A DNA stretch of 64,000 nucleotides. Origin: Streptomyces sp. P9-A2 (GTDB taxonomy: Bacteria; Actinomycetota; Actinomycetes; Streptomycetales; Streptomycetaceae). Shown piece by piece: positions 25,659 to 34,924 of the stretch (positions are counted from its first letter, which is position 1; the number at the start of each line of letters is the position of its first letter). The stretch spans positions 8,122,001-8,186,000 of the forward strand of contig NZ_JAZIFX010000001.1 of the NCBI RefSeq assembly GCF_036634175.1. Direction: 5' to 3'. The notes beneath the pieces are model-generated. The model was not told the origin of the DNA. It saw only the letters and a list, made by a program, of their open reading frames with translations, and made no database searches. A program made the position numbers and the translations under genes.

Positions 25659-28427
25659 TCATACCGCCTGCCGGGACCTCGGCTGCGAGCCGGTGACGCG
25701 TGTGCGGCGGGCACGGGCGCGCAGCACGGTCTTGAGCACCTCGCCGGTCCACAGGATCGTCGAGCCGACGGCAGCGCACACCAGCCACTGACCGGGGGTG
25801 AGGTCGATGGTGGTGAAGAAGCCGTGCAGCGCGTCGGTCTCGACGATGACGACGAGCAGGGCGATCACGGCCGCCGTGGCGACGAACGCGGAGGTGTTCT
25901 GCAGCGTTTCACGGCTGAACACGCTGCGGGTGTCGTGCCGCACGTTGAGCAGGTTGAAGACCTGGAAGAACACGAAGGTGACGAAGGCCATCGTGCCCGC
26001 GACGGTCGCCTCTCCCAGTTCCGCCTCCGGGCCCGGAGCCCAGACCAGCACCGCCAGCGTGCCTGCCGCCATCACCGCGCTCGCCAGCAGGATCCGGGTG
26101 AGACGCTGCCTGCTGAGGATGTGTTCGCCGGCGGCACGCGGCGGGCGCTTCATCGCGTCCGGGTCGACCGGGTCGACGCCCAGGGACATGGCCGGCGGGC
26201 CGTCCATGACCAGGTTGACGAACAGGATCTGCAGAGCGGTGAACGGCGCCCCGCCGGCCAGACCGGTCAGTGAGGCGATGAGGAAGGTGGCCACGAAACC
26301 CAGGGCGGTGGAGACCTGGAACCGGGTGAACTTCACGATGTTGCCGTAGATGCCACGGCCTTCACGGACCGCGGACACGATGGTGGCGAAGTTGTCGTCG
26401 GTCAGCACCATCGTGCCGGCCTCCTTGGTGACCTCCGTCCCGGTGACACCCATCGCCACCCCGATGTCGGCCTTGCGCAGCGCGGGGGCGTCGTTGACAC
26501 CGTCACCGGTCATCGCGACGACATCCCCGCGGTCCTGCAGCGCCCGGACGATACGGATCTTGTGCTCGGGGGACACGCGGGCGACGACGCCCACCTCGTC
26601 CAGCCGGTCGGCCAGGGCGGTGTCGTCGTCGATACGGTCCAGCTCGGTGCCCGTCACGGCGGCTCCGGGGATACCGAGCTCACGGGCGATGGCGCCGGCG
26701 GTCACCGCGTGGTCACCGGTGATCATGCGGACCCGGATTCCGGCGTCGATGCACTCGGCGATCGCCGTGCGCGCCTCCGGACGGGGCGGATCGACGATGC
26801 CCACCATGGCCGTCAGCACGATCCGGTCGAGGAGATCCTTGGGGTCCTCGGGAACTTCGAAGCCGTCGGCGGGGAAGTCCTCCGTGCCCAGCGCCATCAC
26901 CCGCATGCCCTGCTCGGCCAGCGAGGCGTTGCCCTCCTCGAAGCGACGGCGGGCCGCGTCGTCGAACGGCACGGTTCCCTCATCGCCGGCGAGGCGGTCC
27001 GCGCGGTCCGCGAGGACGTCGGGGGCGCCCTTGACGAAGCACCGGATCACCGCGCGCCCGGAGTCGTCCGTCCAGTCGTGGAAGGTGGCCATGAACTTGT
27101 AGTCGGAGTCGAAGGGGATCTCCAGCCGCCGCGGCCGTTCCTGCCGCAGCCCGGTCACATCGATGCCGCCCTTCTCGGCCAGGACGACCAGGGCGCCCTC
27201 GGTCGGGTCACCCACGACCTCACCGTCGCGGATCACGGCATCGGTGCACAGGGCCGCAGCGGTCAGCGCGTGGTCCAGGATCTGCGGCAGAGGCTGTCCG
27301 TCGGTGGTGCGGATCCGCCCCTCGGAGGAGTAGCCCTCGCCGGAGAGCGTGAGCCGGCGGCCGGCCAGCAGCATCTCCCGCGCCGTCATCTGGTTCAGCG
27401 TCAGCGTGCCGGTCTTGTCCGTGCAGATCTGGGTGGTGCTGCCGAGAGTCTCGACCGACGCCAGCTTCTTGACGATCGCCCCCTTCTTGGCCATCCGGCC
27501 CGTGCCCATCGCGAGGGTGAACGCGACCACCGCGGGCAGACCCTCGGGGATGGCCGCCACCGCCAGTGACACGGCACTGATGAACAGGTCGTCGAAGTCC
27601 TGCCCGCGCACCAGGCCCAGGACGAACACCAGGGCGATGACCAGCCCGGCGATCAGGGCGAGAGTACGGCTGAGCGTGTCGATCTGACGCTGCAGCGGCG
27701 TCGGCCCGGGCTTGGCCGAGTGCAGCATGTCGGCGATGCGGCCGGTCTCGGTGCTCATACCGGTGGCGGTGACCGTGACCTCGCCACGGCCGCGCGTGAC
27801 GGCGGTGTTCATGAACACCGCCGTCACCCGGTCGGCCAGCGGGGCGTCCACCGCGACCTCGGCATCCGCGTCCTTGGAGACGGCCTGTGCCTCACCGGTC
27901 AGGACGGACTCCTGCACCTCCAGGGAAGCCGACGTCAGCAGCCGTCCGTCCGCGGGCACCCGGTCGCCCGGTGCCAGGGTGACCACGTCCCCGGGGACCA
28001 GTTCACTGGCGGCCAGTTCCCTCAGGCGGCCGTCGCGGCGGACCGTGGCATGAGTGACCGTCATCTCCCGCAGGGCGTCCAGTGCCGCCTCGGCGCGGGA
28101 CTCCTGCACAAACCCGATCGTCGCGTTGAGCAGCACCACCACCGCGATCGCGATCGGGGTCTCCCACTCCTGGGACACCACCAGGCTGACCACTGCGGCC
28201 ACCAACAGAATGATGATCAGCAGATCCTGGAACTGCCGGAGGAAGGCCCGCCACCGGGGCTCACGCGGAGCCTCGTCCAACTGGTTCGGCCCGTGCTCCG
28301 CCAGCCGCCGGGCGGCTTCGTCCGACGAAAGCCCCGCACCGGGGTCGACGTCGAGCCGGCCCGTCGCGTCAGCTGCGGGCAGCGCATGCCAGGGCGGTGG
28401 TGCGGCGGAATCATCGGAAGGCAACAT
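25659..28427 (-). CDS. Cation-translocating P-type ATPase (type II, Ca2+-ATPase-like)
   Basis: A 922-residue ion pump. N-terminal cation-ATPase domain (GLSSDEAARRLAEHGPNQLD), actuator loop with LTGEA (residues 176-180), the M4 ion-binding motif PEGLP (294-298), the phosphorylation site CTDKTGTLT with D337, and the hinge MTGDGVNDAPALRKADIGVAMG. C-terminal membrane helices contain NLVMDGPPAMSLG. Type II pumps move Ca2+ or similar cations out of the cell. A GGAG lies 2 nt before ATG 28427. The IS element abuts its stop codon and has duplicated it, so the protein is unaltered but its 3' untranslated region is displaced. Confidence 0.92.
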   Translation of the reverse strand: MLPSDDSAAPPPWHALPAADATGRLDVDPGAGLSSDEAARRLAEHGPNQLDEAPREPRWRAFLRQFQDLLIIILLVAAVVSLVVSQEWETPIAIAVVVLLNATIGFVQESRAEAALDALREMTVTHATVRRDGRLRELAASELVPGDVVTLAPGDRVPADGRLLTSASLEVQESVLTGEAQAVSKDADAEVAVDAPLADRVTAVFMNTAVTRGRGEVTVTATGMSTETGRIADMLHSAKPGPTPLQRQIDTLSRTLALIAGLVIALVFVLGLVRGQDFDDLFISAVSLAVAAIPEGLPAVVAFTLAMGTGRMAKKGAIVKKLASVETLGSTTQICTDKTGTLTLNQMTAREMLLAGRRLTLSGEGYSSEGRIRTTDGQPLPQILDHALTAAALCTDAVIRDGEVVGDPTEGALVVLAEKGGIDVTGLRQERPRRLEIPFDSDYKFMATFHDWTDDSGRAVIRCFVKGAPDVLADRADRLAGDEGTVPFDDAARRRFEEGNASLAEQGMRVMALGTEDFPADGFEVPEDPKDLLDRIVLTAMVGIVDPPRPEARTAIAECIDAGIRVRMITGDHAVTAGAIARELGIPGAAVTGTELDRIDDDTALADRLDEVGVVARVSPEHKIRIVRALQDRGDVVAMTGDGVNDAPALRKADIGVAMGVTGTEVTKEAGTMVLTDDNFATIVSAVREGRGIYGNIVKFTRFQVSTALGFVATFLIASLTGLAGGAPFTALQILFVNLVMDGPPAMSLGVDPVDPDAMKRPPRAAGEHILSRQRLTRILLASAVMAAGTLAVLVWAPGPEAELGEATVAGTMAFVTFVFFQVFNLLNVRHDTRSVFSRETLQNTSAFVATAAVIALLVVIVETDALHGFFTTIDLTPGQWLVCAAVGSTILWTGEVLKTVLRARARRTRVTGSQPRSRQAV

Positions 28428-28670
28428 TGCTCCATTCTGCACGCGGTGACGTGACCGGGCATGCGCGTGCAGGAGGAATCCGGAGGCCGGCCCGAGGACA
28501 GGGAAGTTGCCCGGCCCGGCCCCCGACCGGCCCGTCCGGTGTGTTCGTTCCCCGTACCGGACGACGAAGCGGAGCCGGTCGCCGAAGCCACCGCCACGCT
28601 GCGCCGCCCGCGCCACTCGGCAGCCTCACCCACTCCACGGACCGGGAGAACACCCCGGCCATGCCCTGGA

Positions 28671-28982
28671 TCAGAGGCGTGTGCGGGAATCGGGCCGGTT
28701 CCAGGGCCGGAGTTCGTCCGGGCCGAGAGTGACCCACACCCGTACGACGTGACGGCCGGAGACGTCGAGGCCGATGACGGTGGCGACCTCCCCGCAGTGG
28801 CGCACCACGAGGCCGATCCGTCCGTCGACGGCGTGGGCGTGCACGACGGTTCGCGGACGCGGAGCCGGCAGGGCCGGCAGACTGCGAACGACCCGCCGGT
28901 CGCCGTGCACCGGATCACCCGGAGCACGGACCTCGCCGCCGTCGAGGAACACCGTGGCACCGGACGTCAGCAACGACGTCAG
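28671..28982 (-). pseudogene. C-terminal SnoaL-like domain of a SigJ-type ECF sigma factor
   Basis: The frame reads LLTSGATVFLDGGEVRAPGD, then PRPRTVVHAHAVDGRIGLVV, RHCGEVATVIGLDVSGRHVV and RVWVTLGPDELRPWNR. This is the conserved C-terminal domain of SigJ-family ECF sigma factors. The sigma2 and sigma4 regions are missing; upstream sequence in any frame does not resemble them. A dead fragment. Confidence 0.65.
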
Positions 28983-29070
28983 AAGTGGGTGGTGCCGGGC
29001 AGCCCGAGGCATTCGCGCGCAAGCCGCGCGGGGTCCTCGACCACGCCGGCTGACGTCCCGTCGGCCCGGC

Positions 29071-30468
29071 TCAGGGGGTGCCCAGGTACGTAGTGGCCTC
29101 GACCTCGTTGAGGTGGATGAGGATGTCGTGCGCCTCACCGAGGGCGATCTTGTACTCCACGGGGTCGGGCCATCCGGCGCCGATGCTGTAGGTGACGCGC
29201 GGCTGATCCAGCCAGTCGCGCACGGAACGGGGCGCGGTGCGTATGTCGAGGATGTAGTCGCGTGGGCGGGCCCGGTCCAGGGTGTGTTCGTTGGATCCCG
29301 GCCGCGCGGCACCGACGCGGTAGGTTCGCATCATGTTGTCGTCGGTACCGAACGCTTTGAAGGCGCCCTTGTAGAAACTGAAACCGATGCTGACGTATCG
29401 CTTGCCGAACGCGTCGCGGAGGAAAGCCCCTTGCGTCTTGGGGTACCGCACGTCGAACGAGTCGTACGACACATGCGTGTTGTGCGCCGACACCAGGATC
29501 CGGTCGCCGGTGTGCCGGCGCCACCAGGCCACGTTCTCGGCCATCACCCCGTCACGGAATTTCATCATCTTTGCGATCTGGGCGTCGTCGGTGATGTCGA
29601 AGGCGTAGCCCTCGGCCATCTGATGGATGGCCCTGGCGTGCTGCACGGCCCACAGGTGGTCCTGTTCGTCGGCACCACGGCCCGGAGGCTGCTTCCGCAG
29701 CAGTTCGAGGACCTTGCCGCTCCGCTCCGCCCGCTCCTTGCGCTCGGACAGCGGCAGTTCGAGGTACTCCTGGCTGTAGGTGCCGGCGTCGGTGGTCGGC
29801 GGCAGTCCGCGGTAGAGCCCGGCGACGCGTTCCCGCAGCCGCGGGTGACGGCGGGTCACATGGTCGGTCACCCGCTCGTACAGCTCCGGCCCGGCGTAGC
29901 CCATGTCGTTGCCGGTGAAATACACGGGGTCGTGCGGGTGCCGGCGGTTGTGGTCGCGCATCCACTCGATGAGATCGAGGTAGTCCTGGTTGTGCCAGGC
30001 GCGGTACGAACCCCGGAACTCCTCACGCGCGATGTCTTCCAGGCTGCCCTCGCCGTTCACCACATAGTCGTTGATCCGCACACCACTGCTCCAGGGCAGC
30101 TCGAGAGAGATGGCCCGGAAGCCCTTCTCCTCGACCAGGTAACGGAAAAGCCGGTGTTTCATGCGGAAGAAGTCCCGCGACCCATGGGTGGCCTCGCCCA
30201 GACCCACCACGTCGGCCCCCTCGACCATGCGGCCCAGCGCGTCGAGGTCCCGCAGGCCGCCTTCGGGCTCGACGCTGCGGAGCGTGTGCGCGCTGCGCTC
30301 GATGGCCTGGACCACCGTCTCTCCGCGCTGCCCGGGCCCGGTGGCCTGCGGCACCGAAACCGAAGCCCCTGTCTTTGTCACCTCCTCCCCGACGGCCGGG
30401 GTGGCCACGGCGACGGCACCGAGGGAGAGAAGGACCGAGGGAATGATTACTGCGCGGCGTCGTGTCAT
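29071..30468 (-). CDS. Secreted erythromycin-esterase-family protein
   Basis: A 465-residue protein with an N-terminal signal peptide (AVIIPSVLLSLGAVAVATPAV). The Ere/succinoglycan-biosynthesis fold shows GADVVGLGEATHGSRDFFRM with the catalytic-region His, RAISLELPWSSGVRINDYV, EEFRGSYRAWHNQDYLDLIE, and DRILVSAHNTHVSYDS near 330. Ere proteins open macrolide lactones by hydrolysis, but most environmental relatives have other or unknown substrates, and export makes a resistance role less certain. It lies alone between a sigma-factor remnant and a divergent phosphatase. Confidence 0.82.
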   Translation of the reverse strand: MTRRRAVIIPSVLLSLGAVAVATPAVGEEVTKTGASVSVPQATGPGQRGETVVQAIERSAHTLRSVEPEGGLRDLDALGRMVEGADVVGLGEATHGSRDFFRMKHRLFRYLVEEKGFRAISLELPWSSGVRINDYVVNGEGSLEDIAREEFRGSYRAWHNQDYLDLIEWMRDHNRRHPHDPVYFTGNDMGYAGPELYERVTDHVTRRHPRLRERVAGLYRGLPPTTDAGTYSQEYLELPLSERKERAERSGKVLELLRKQPPGRGADEQDHLWAVQHARAIHQMAEGYAFDITDDAQIAKMMKFRDGVMAENVAWWRRHTGDRILVSAHNTHVSYDSFDVRYPKTQGAFLRDAFGKRYVSIGFSFYKGAFKAFGTDDNMMRTYRVGAARPGSNEHTLDRARPRDYILDIRTAPRSVRDWLDQPRVTYSIGAGWPDPVEYKIALGEAHDILIHLNEVEATTYLGTP

Positions 30469-30866
30469 GCCCCTAGATTTCCGTGCGCGCAGTGGGCCTC
30501 ACCAGCCCACATGCTGCCCACCTCAAAGTAGCGCAGGCACCACCACCGGGCACCCCGGCCGGCCCGGCGATCCGCCGCGCCCCGAACCCCGCACCGTCGT
30601 ACGAGCGCTCCGGCACAGGGCTGAAGGTCTCCCTCCACCCGGCGCGGTCCGTCCGCAGCGCCCCGCCCGCCGGGCGCCCGCTTCCTTCGCACCGGCGGCC
30701 CCACGGGATCGACGGCTGCTCGCCCGAGAAACCCGCCTGCGCAGCGGCTGTCACCGCACGCCGTGCGGAGAGCGGTGTGCGTGCGGAAGGCGGGAGGGTG
30801 GGTCACGATGTTCTCGGACGCGTGACATCGTCACCACGCCCAGCGTGCGAAGAGAGGTGGGACACG
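30469..30866. other. Divergent promoter region, no gene recognised
   Basis: About 400 bp between the esterase-like gene and the GAF-PP2C gene. Open frames cross it but are not family-like. It should contain both promoters; I see no convincing -35/-10 pair or repeat. Confidence 0.4.
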
Positions 30867-32192
30867 GTGGCCCGGGACGACGGCCGGTGGCGCCCGGAGT
30901 TTCCGCGCCCCGGCGAGGAGAAGCACCTGGACCGCGTCACTGAGCAGAGGGACCACCTGGTCAGAGCGCAGCAGCGCATGCGGGGCCTGCTGAGCGCGGT
31001 TCTCTCCATCAGCCGGGAACTCGAGCTGCCCGTGGTGCTGCGGCGGATCGTGAGTACCGCGATGGAACTCGTCGACGCCCGCTACGGGGCTCTCGGCGTG
31101 CTGAACGACGACGGTACGGCCCTGGAGGAGTTCATCCCCCTGGGCCTGAGCGCCGAGGAGTACGAGGACCTGGCCGGATCCGAATTCCCGCACGGCCGGG
31201 GCCTGCTGGGACATCTGATCCACCATCCCGAGCCGCTGCGCGTGAAGGACCTGCCGCGCCACCCGGAATCCGTCGGCTTTCCCCCGGGGCACCCGCCGAT
31301 GCGTACCCTGCTCGGGGTGGCGATCAGTGTGCGCGGCCGGATCTACGGCAACCTCTATCTGTGCGACCGGCGTGACGGCAAGCCGTTCGACGGCCAGGAC
31401 GAGGACGTGGTGACGGCGCTGGCCGGTGCGGCGGGCATCGCCATCGAGAACGCTCGCCTCTTCGACCGGACCCGTGCTTCCGCGGAGTACTTCCAACGGA
31501 TGCTGCTGCCGACACTGCCCGACCTCGCGCCCTTCGCCGCGGCCGCCGTCTACCGGCCCGCCACCGCCCCCGGCCACCGCCTGGGAGGCGACTGGTACGA
31601 CGCACTGCGGCTCTCGGACGGCAGCTGCGCGGCCATCATCGGGGACGTGCTCGGCCACGACCTGGCTGCCGCCGCGGCCATGGCGCAGATCCGCAACATG
31701 CTGCGCGCCCTGCTCTACGACCGTCGCACCCCGCCCAGTCTGGTCCTGAACCACCTCGACCACATCCTGCACGCCATCACCGAAGTCCCGGTCACCACCG
31801 CCTGCCTCGCCCGCGTCGAAGCAGAGGGGAACGGCTGGCGCCTGCACTGGTCGACCGCCGGTCATCTCCCGCCCCTGGTCATCACTGCCGACGGGCGCAC
31901 CCGCTACCTGGATGCCGAACCCGGCCTGCCCCTCGGTGTGGACGACGCGCTGCCGCGCCCCGACCACATCCACCGGCTGTCGGCCGGCGACACGGTCCTG
32001 ATGTTCACCGACGGCCTGGTCGAACACCCTCAGCGGTCCCTGGACGAAGGCCTGGCCGCGCTCGCCGCCATCGCCTCGGCCCACAGCGGGCTGCCGCTCG
32101 ACGCGCTCTGCCGGGTCCTGGCCGACCGGCACCCGAGCGACGGACACGACGACCTCGCTGTCCTCGCGCTGCGCCCGCCGCCCACGCGTTGA
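30867..32192 (+). CDS. GAF-domain SpoIIE-type PP2C phosphatase
   Basis: A 441-residue soluble phosphatase. The GAF domain covers about residues 45-195 (LSAVLSISRELELPVVLRRI, YGNLYLCDRRDGKPFDGQDE) and the PP2C domain about 210-440 (LGGDWYDALRLSDGSCAAII, GDVLGHDLAAAAAMAQIRNM, STAGHLPPLVI, VLMFTDGLVEHPQRSLDEGL, HDDLAVLALR). It probably controls an anti-anti-sigma factor after sensing a small ligand. GTG 30867 is chosen because GAGAGG lies 9 nt before it; the frame is open far upstream without similarity. Confidence 0.88.
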   Translation: MARDDGRWRPEFPRPGEEKHLDRVTEQRDHLVRAQQRMRGLLSAVLSISRELELPVVLRRIVSTAMELVDARYGALGVLNDDGTALEEFIPLGLSAEEYEDLAGSEFPHGRGLLGHLIHHPEPLRVKDLPRHPESVGFPPGHPPMRTLLGVAISVRGRIYGNLYLCDRRDGKPFDGQDEDVVTALAGAAGIAIENARLFDRTRASAEYFQRMLLPTLPDLAPFAAAAVYRPATAPGHRLGGDWYDALRLSDGSCAAIIGDVLGHDLAAAAAMAQIRNMLRALLYDRRTPPSLVLNHLDHILHAITEVPVTTACLARVEAEGNGWRLHWSTAGHLPPLVITADGRTRYLDAEPGLPLGVDDALPRPDHIHRLSAGDTVLMFTDGLVEHPQRSLDEGLAALAAIASAHSGLPLDALCRVLADRHPSDGHDDLAVLALRPPPTR

Positions 32193-32375
32193 CGCCGCGC
32201 AGGACATCGAGCAGGCGCAGGGGAGCGGCGGTCTCCGCAGGGGCGCACGCCAGGCCCGTACGGCCCAGATCTCCAGGGGACGGGGTGGGATGCCGACCGC
32301 CTCGGTGTACGGGAGGCGGGCCGGCGGTGGACTCCGTGACGGCGTGGCTCGGCGGCCGAACCCGGCCCGCCTGGC

Positions 32376-32611
32376 GGAGGTGGCGGCGCGGGAGGCGGCC
32401 CAGGCGACGGAACGGCCGGTGAAGGTCCAGGTCAGGGAGGCGTTCTTGGTGGAGCTGGTGTATGACTTCCCGCCGAGGTGACGGGAGGAGGACCGGGTGC
32501 TCCAGGCGCCGGACTTCTTGGCGGATCTCTCCTGGAGGATGACCGGGGTGCCGGTGACCGAGGCGGTGGCGGTGTTGCCGGCCCGGTCGTAGGCCTTCAG
32601 CGACCATGTGG
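32376..32611 (-). pseudogene. Fragment of a secreted Ig-like/PKD-domain protein
   Basis: The minus-strand frame reads WSLKAYDRAGNTATASVTGT, a gap of PVILQERS, then GGKSYTSSTKNASLTWTF and TGRSVAWAASRAATS. The AYDRAGNTA motif and the TGRSVAWxASR motif are found in C-terminal Ig-like modules of secreted actinobacterial proteases and hydrolases. There is no start, no catalytic domain and the frame dissolves after AATS. Recognition is by motif only. Confidence 0.5.
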
Positions 32612-32722
32612 CAGCCGCTCTCCTCCCGGAGAGGCGACTCCGAAAGAGCTCAGTCTCCGCGCCAGGCTTGTGGGGGCGATGTCCGGGCATACGGGCTTCA
32701 CCCTTTGGAGAGGAGCCTGTTC

Positions 32723-32896
32723 ATGCTTGGCGCAGTGGCTGCGGTGCTGTTCTTCCTCGCGTTTTTGATCAACGCGGCGGACATCGGTACCAACGATGTG
32801 TTCTCTTCGGTGAATGTGATGTTGCTGGGGCTGACCGCCCTGGCTCTGCATGTGGCGGGAATCGGTGCCGGCTGGACTTCCAGGAGCCGGCGCTGA
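32723..32896 (+). CDS. Small two-helix membrane protein, 57 aa
   Basis: MLGAVAAVLFFLAFLINAAD and VMLLGLTALALHVAGIGAG are two membrane spans joined by a short polar loop; the tail is basic (WTSRSRR). GGAGAGGAG precedes ATG 32723 at good spacing, and a 23-bp-stem terminator follows 17 bp after the stop, so this is a genuine single-gene unit. Similar short hydrophobic proteins are common in Streptomyces; function unknown. Confidence 0.75.
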   Translation: MLGAVAAVLFFLAFLINAADIGTNDVFSSVNVMLLGLTALALHVAGIGAGWTSRSRR

Positions 32897-32912
32897 CCCG
32901 GATCCCACGCCC

Positions 32913-32977
32913 GCTGCCCCGGTGACGGGGTGCTCGGGGCCGAGCCGTCCCCCTGAGCACCCCGTCACCGGGGCAGC
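32913..32977 (+). terminator. Very strong intrinsic terminator
   Basis: A perfect 23-bp stem, arms 32913-32935 and 32955-32977, with a 19-nt loop, then TGTTCTTCTTC. It belongs to the small membrane protein gene just upstream. Confidence 0.88.
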
Positions 32978-33116
32978 TGTTCTTCTTCACACCAAGCTCA
33001 ACCATCCTTGGAGGAGGATTGGTTACGCCCCTCCGCCTGATGCCGCAGACCAGTGGTGAATCGTCCGTCGGATGGTCTTGCGCAGCCGACCGCGCCGCGC
33101 GAACCTGCCGCACCTC

Positions 33117-33278
33117 AGGGCTGTCCCGTAATCCCTGGCGGGCGCGCGACGCCGGCTACGGCACCTCGCCGCGTTGTCGGAACGTCCACATACATCCAGT
33201 ATGCGGACGCCCCTCCGTCTTGCGACGCACCGCATCCGACGCCGCGCGCTGGTCCACCACGGATCACGGGACAGCCCT
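33117..33278. mobile_element. Fold-back MITE, 162 bp
   Basis: The ends agree at 20 of 22 bases as inverted repeats; both begin AGGGCTGTCCCGT, the terminus of several Streptomyces insertion sequences. The similarity of the halves continues inward with gaps to the centre, where GTCCACATAC meets GTATGCGGAC across 5 nt, so the whole element is one imperfect hairpin. It has no gene. The dinucleotide TC flanks both ends and might be a target duplication, but that is too short to be sure. Confidence 0.7.
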
Positions 33279-33470
33279 TCGGCTCGACCTGGCGCGGCTC
33301 GATACCCGGACCGGGCGTGGTGCGCACGTCCTTGGTCATCACCGGCCCGTCCACCTGGCAGGACCCAGTCGCGGGCGTAACAGCGGCAACCTGTTCCCAT
33401 AGCCGGCGCAGCGCTTTCTCCGCCGCCGGTTCCACGCGCTCCGCGAGGAGCTCATGCGGGGCTACGGCGC
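33279..33470. other. Unassigned stretch between the MITE and the CAP gene
   Basis: A minus-strand frame here reads VEPAAEKALRRLWEQVAAVT with plausible codon use, but it has no recognisable family, no terminating context and runs into the MITE. It may be a leftover of a gene broken by the element. Nothing else seen. Confidence 0.3.
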
Positions 33471-34337
33471 CTATCGTGCCGTGCCGAAGTTCTGGGTCCA
33501 GTAGTCATCGGGCTGCGCGAGACCGACACCGATCTCCTTGAACGCGCAGTTGAGTATGTTCTCCTTGTGGCCGGGGCTGGCCATCCAGCCGGCCATCACC
33601 TGCTCGGGAGTGGAGTAGCCGTAGGCGACGTTCTCGCCGTAGGTGCTCCAGCTGTAGCCGGCACGTGTGATGCGGTCGTCGGGCGAGGATCCGTCCGAGC
33701 CGGTGTGCGACATGTTGCCGCTCGCCGCCATGTCCTCGCTGTGCTTCTGCGCGGCCTCGGTCAGAGTGGTGTTCACCTCCACCGGGGAGCAACCAGCCTT
33801 GCCGCGCTCGGCGTTGACGATTTCCACGACCCTGGCGACGGCTCCGGAAGCCTCGGGGGCGCCCGTCGCGGCGGGACTCGAGGCACTGGGGGTGGGCTCG
33901 GGGCCGGCCGTAGTGGGCTTCGGCGCCGCGGTGGTGGGTTCTGGAGCGGCCGTGGTGGGCTTCGGGGCCGTGGTGGCGGGCTTGGAGGCGGATGCCGGGG
34001 CGGCCGTCTTCTTCGGCTTGTGCGACGGCTTGTGCGACGGCTTGGCGTTGCTGTGCTTCGGCGTCCCGGTCTTCGAAGGGCCGGCCGTGGCGGTCGGTGT
34101 GCTCGACGGTGCCGCTGCGGGCTCGTTGTACGGACGGTTGTTCCGCTGGTGGTGCCGGTCGGTGTCGTCCCACCTGTCCGCGACCGCGGTCGCGGCGGCG
34201 GCGTCCTGGTGCTGCCGTTGTCCGTTGCCGGGCCAGTCGGCACAGGCCATGGCGACCGAGGGTATGCCTATGGCGCTCATGGCGACCGCCGTGACGACCG
34301 TCCGCCGGTACCGCTTCTGATGACGATGCTTTCCCAT
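33471..34337 (-). CDS. Secreted CAP-domain (SCP/PR1-like) protein
   Basis: A 288-residue exported protein. A signal peptide ends near AMACADWPG; residues about 60-165 are a Pro/Thr/Ala/Lys spacer with repeats (KPSHKPSHKPKK, KPTTAAPEPTTAAPKPTTAG); the CAP domain is about 168-288: VVEIVNAERGKAGCSPVEVN, LTEAAQKHSEDMAASGNMSH, YGENVAYGYSTPEQVMAGWM, SPGHKENILNC and YWTQNFG. Two cysteines fit a disulfide. Bacterial CAP proteins occur in cell-envelope and spore functions; activity unknown. Confidence 0.9.
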   Translation of the reverse strand: MGKHRHQKRYRRTVVTAVAMSAIGIPSVAMACADWPGNGQRQHQDAAAATAVADRWDDTDRHHQRNNRPYNEPAAAPSSTPTATAGPSKTGTPKHSNAKPSHKPSHKPKKTAAPASASKPATTAPKPTTAAPEPTTAAPKPTTAGPEPTPSASSPAATGAPEASGAVARVVEIVNAERGKAGCSPVEVNTTLTEAAQKHSEDMAASGNMSHTGSDGSSPDDRITRAGYSWSTYGENVAYGYSTPEQVMAGWMASPGHKENILNCAFKEIGVGLAQPDDYWTQNFGTAR

Positions 34338-34659
34338 GTGACCTCACCCCTGCTGTCCGGAGGCTCGTCATTCTTGGGACGGCCCGGCACCGGGCGCAAA
34401 GGGCCTTCGCACTACTGCGCTTCGTAGGTCTGCGGGGCCCTTGCGGCGATCGGGAGAGCGTGCCGACCTGCTGGCGGCGGACCTCCGGGACGCCTGCCGC
34501 TTCGTCAGAACCCCTCGCCCGGCGGAGGAACCGCGGCGCTCGGTTCCCCAGCCGATCACCCCCCGCCTCGGCCCGCCTCACGGTCATGGCAAGACCGACA
34601 AATCCTTTATGTCGCCGGAGCGGGTTCTACTAAGCGGGCCGGATAGATCGGGACGTGGC

Positions 34660-34673
34660 GTGACAGATGTCAC
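34660..34673. promoter_or_regulatory. Crp-type dyad GTGACAGATGTCAC
   Basis: A perfect 14-bp dyad matching the Streptomyces Crp consensus GTG-N6-GNCAC. It is 323 bp upstream of the CAP-protein start, inside a 410-bp gap where no gene is seen. A second short dyad, CATTCCGGAATG, follows at 34683-34694. Binding is only suggested. Confidence 0.35.
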
Positions 34674-34747
34674 GGAATCATGCATTCCGGAATGGGGTCG
34701 GAGGCCGAGGGGCGCGCTCGCGGGCCGCAGGGCGGAGTCGCCGGTCC

Positions 34748-34924
34748 TCACCGGGCGCGATCCATGGACACCTGTAGGTCGGGGAACTGATCACGCGGGC
34801 AGTGCCCGGCGCCCTCGGTCGTCTCGAGGCGACCGAGGCCGGAGGGCAGGGCGTCGACGATCGCCGAACCCTCGGCGTACGGGTCGGCCCGGTCGGGGGT
34901 GAACGTACCCACCACGACCAGGAC
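34748..34924 (-). pseudogene. C-terminal remnant of an alpha/beta hydrolase
   Basis: VLVVVGTFTPDRADPYAEGS, AIVDALPSGLGRLETTEGAG and HCPRDQFPDLQV are the last two strands of an alpha/beta hydrolase, with the catalytic His in the GAGH motif. A stop codon in the same frame lies just upstream, and the nucleophile half is missing. Confidence 0.6.

Noticed and set aside
26562..27569. 335-codon plus-strand frame opposite the P-type ATPase
   Set aside because: Antisense of conserved pump motifs; no own similarity.
29071..30468. Calling the esterase-family gene a macrolide-resistance gene
   Set aside because: Family similarity is clear but most environmental members have unknown substrates and this one is secreted; no macrolide genes are nearby.
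32606..32896. Longer start for the small membrane protein (96 codons)
   Set aside because: The extra 39 residues overlap a decayed minus-strand fragment and lack hydrophobic or family sequence; the ribosome site points to ATG 32723.
34441..34902. 153-codon plus-strand frame in the gap after the CAP gene
   Set aside because: Overlaps the alpha/beta hydrolase remnant on the other strand and has no recognisable sequence.
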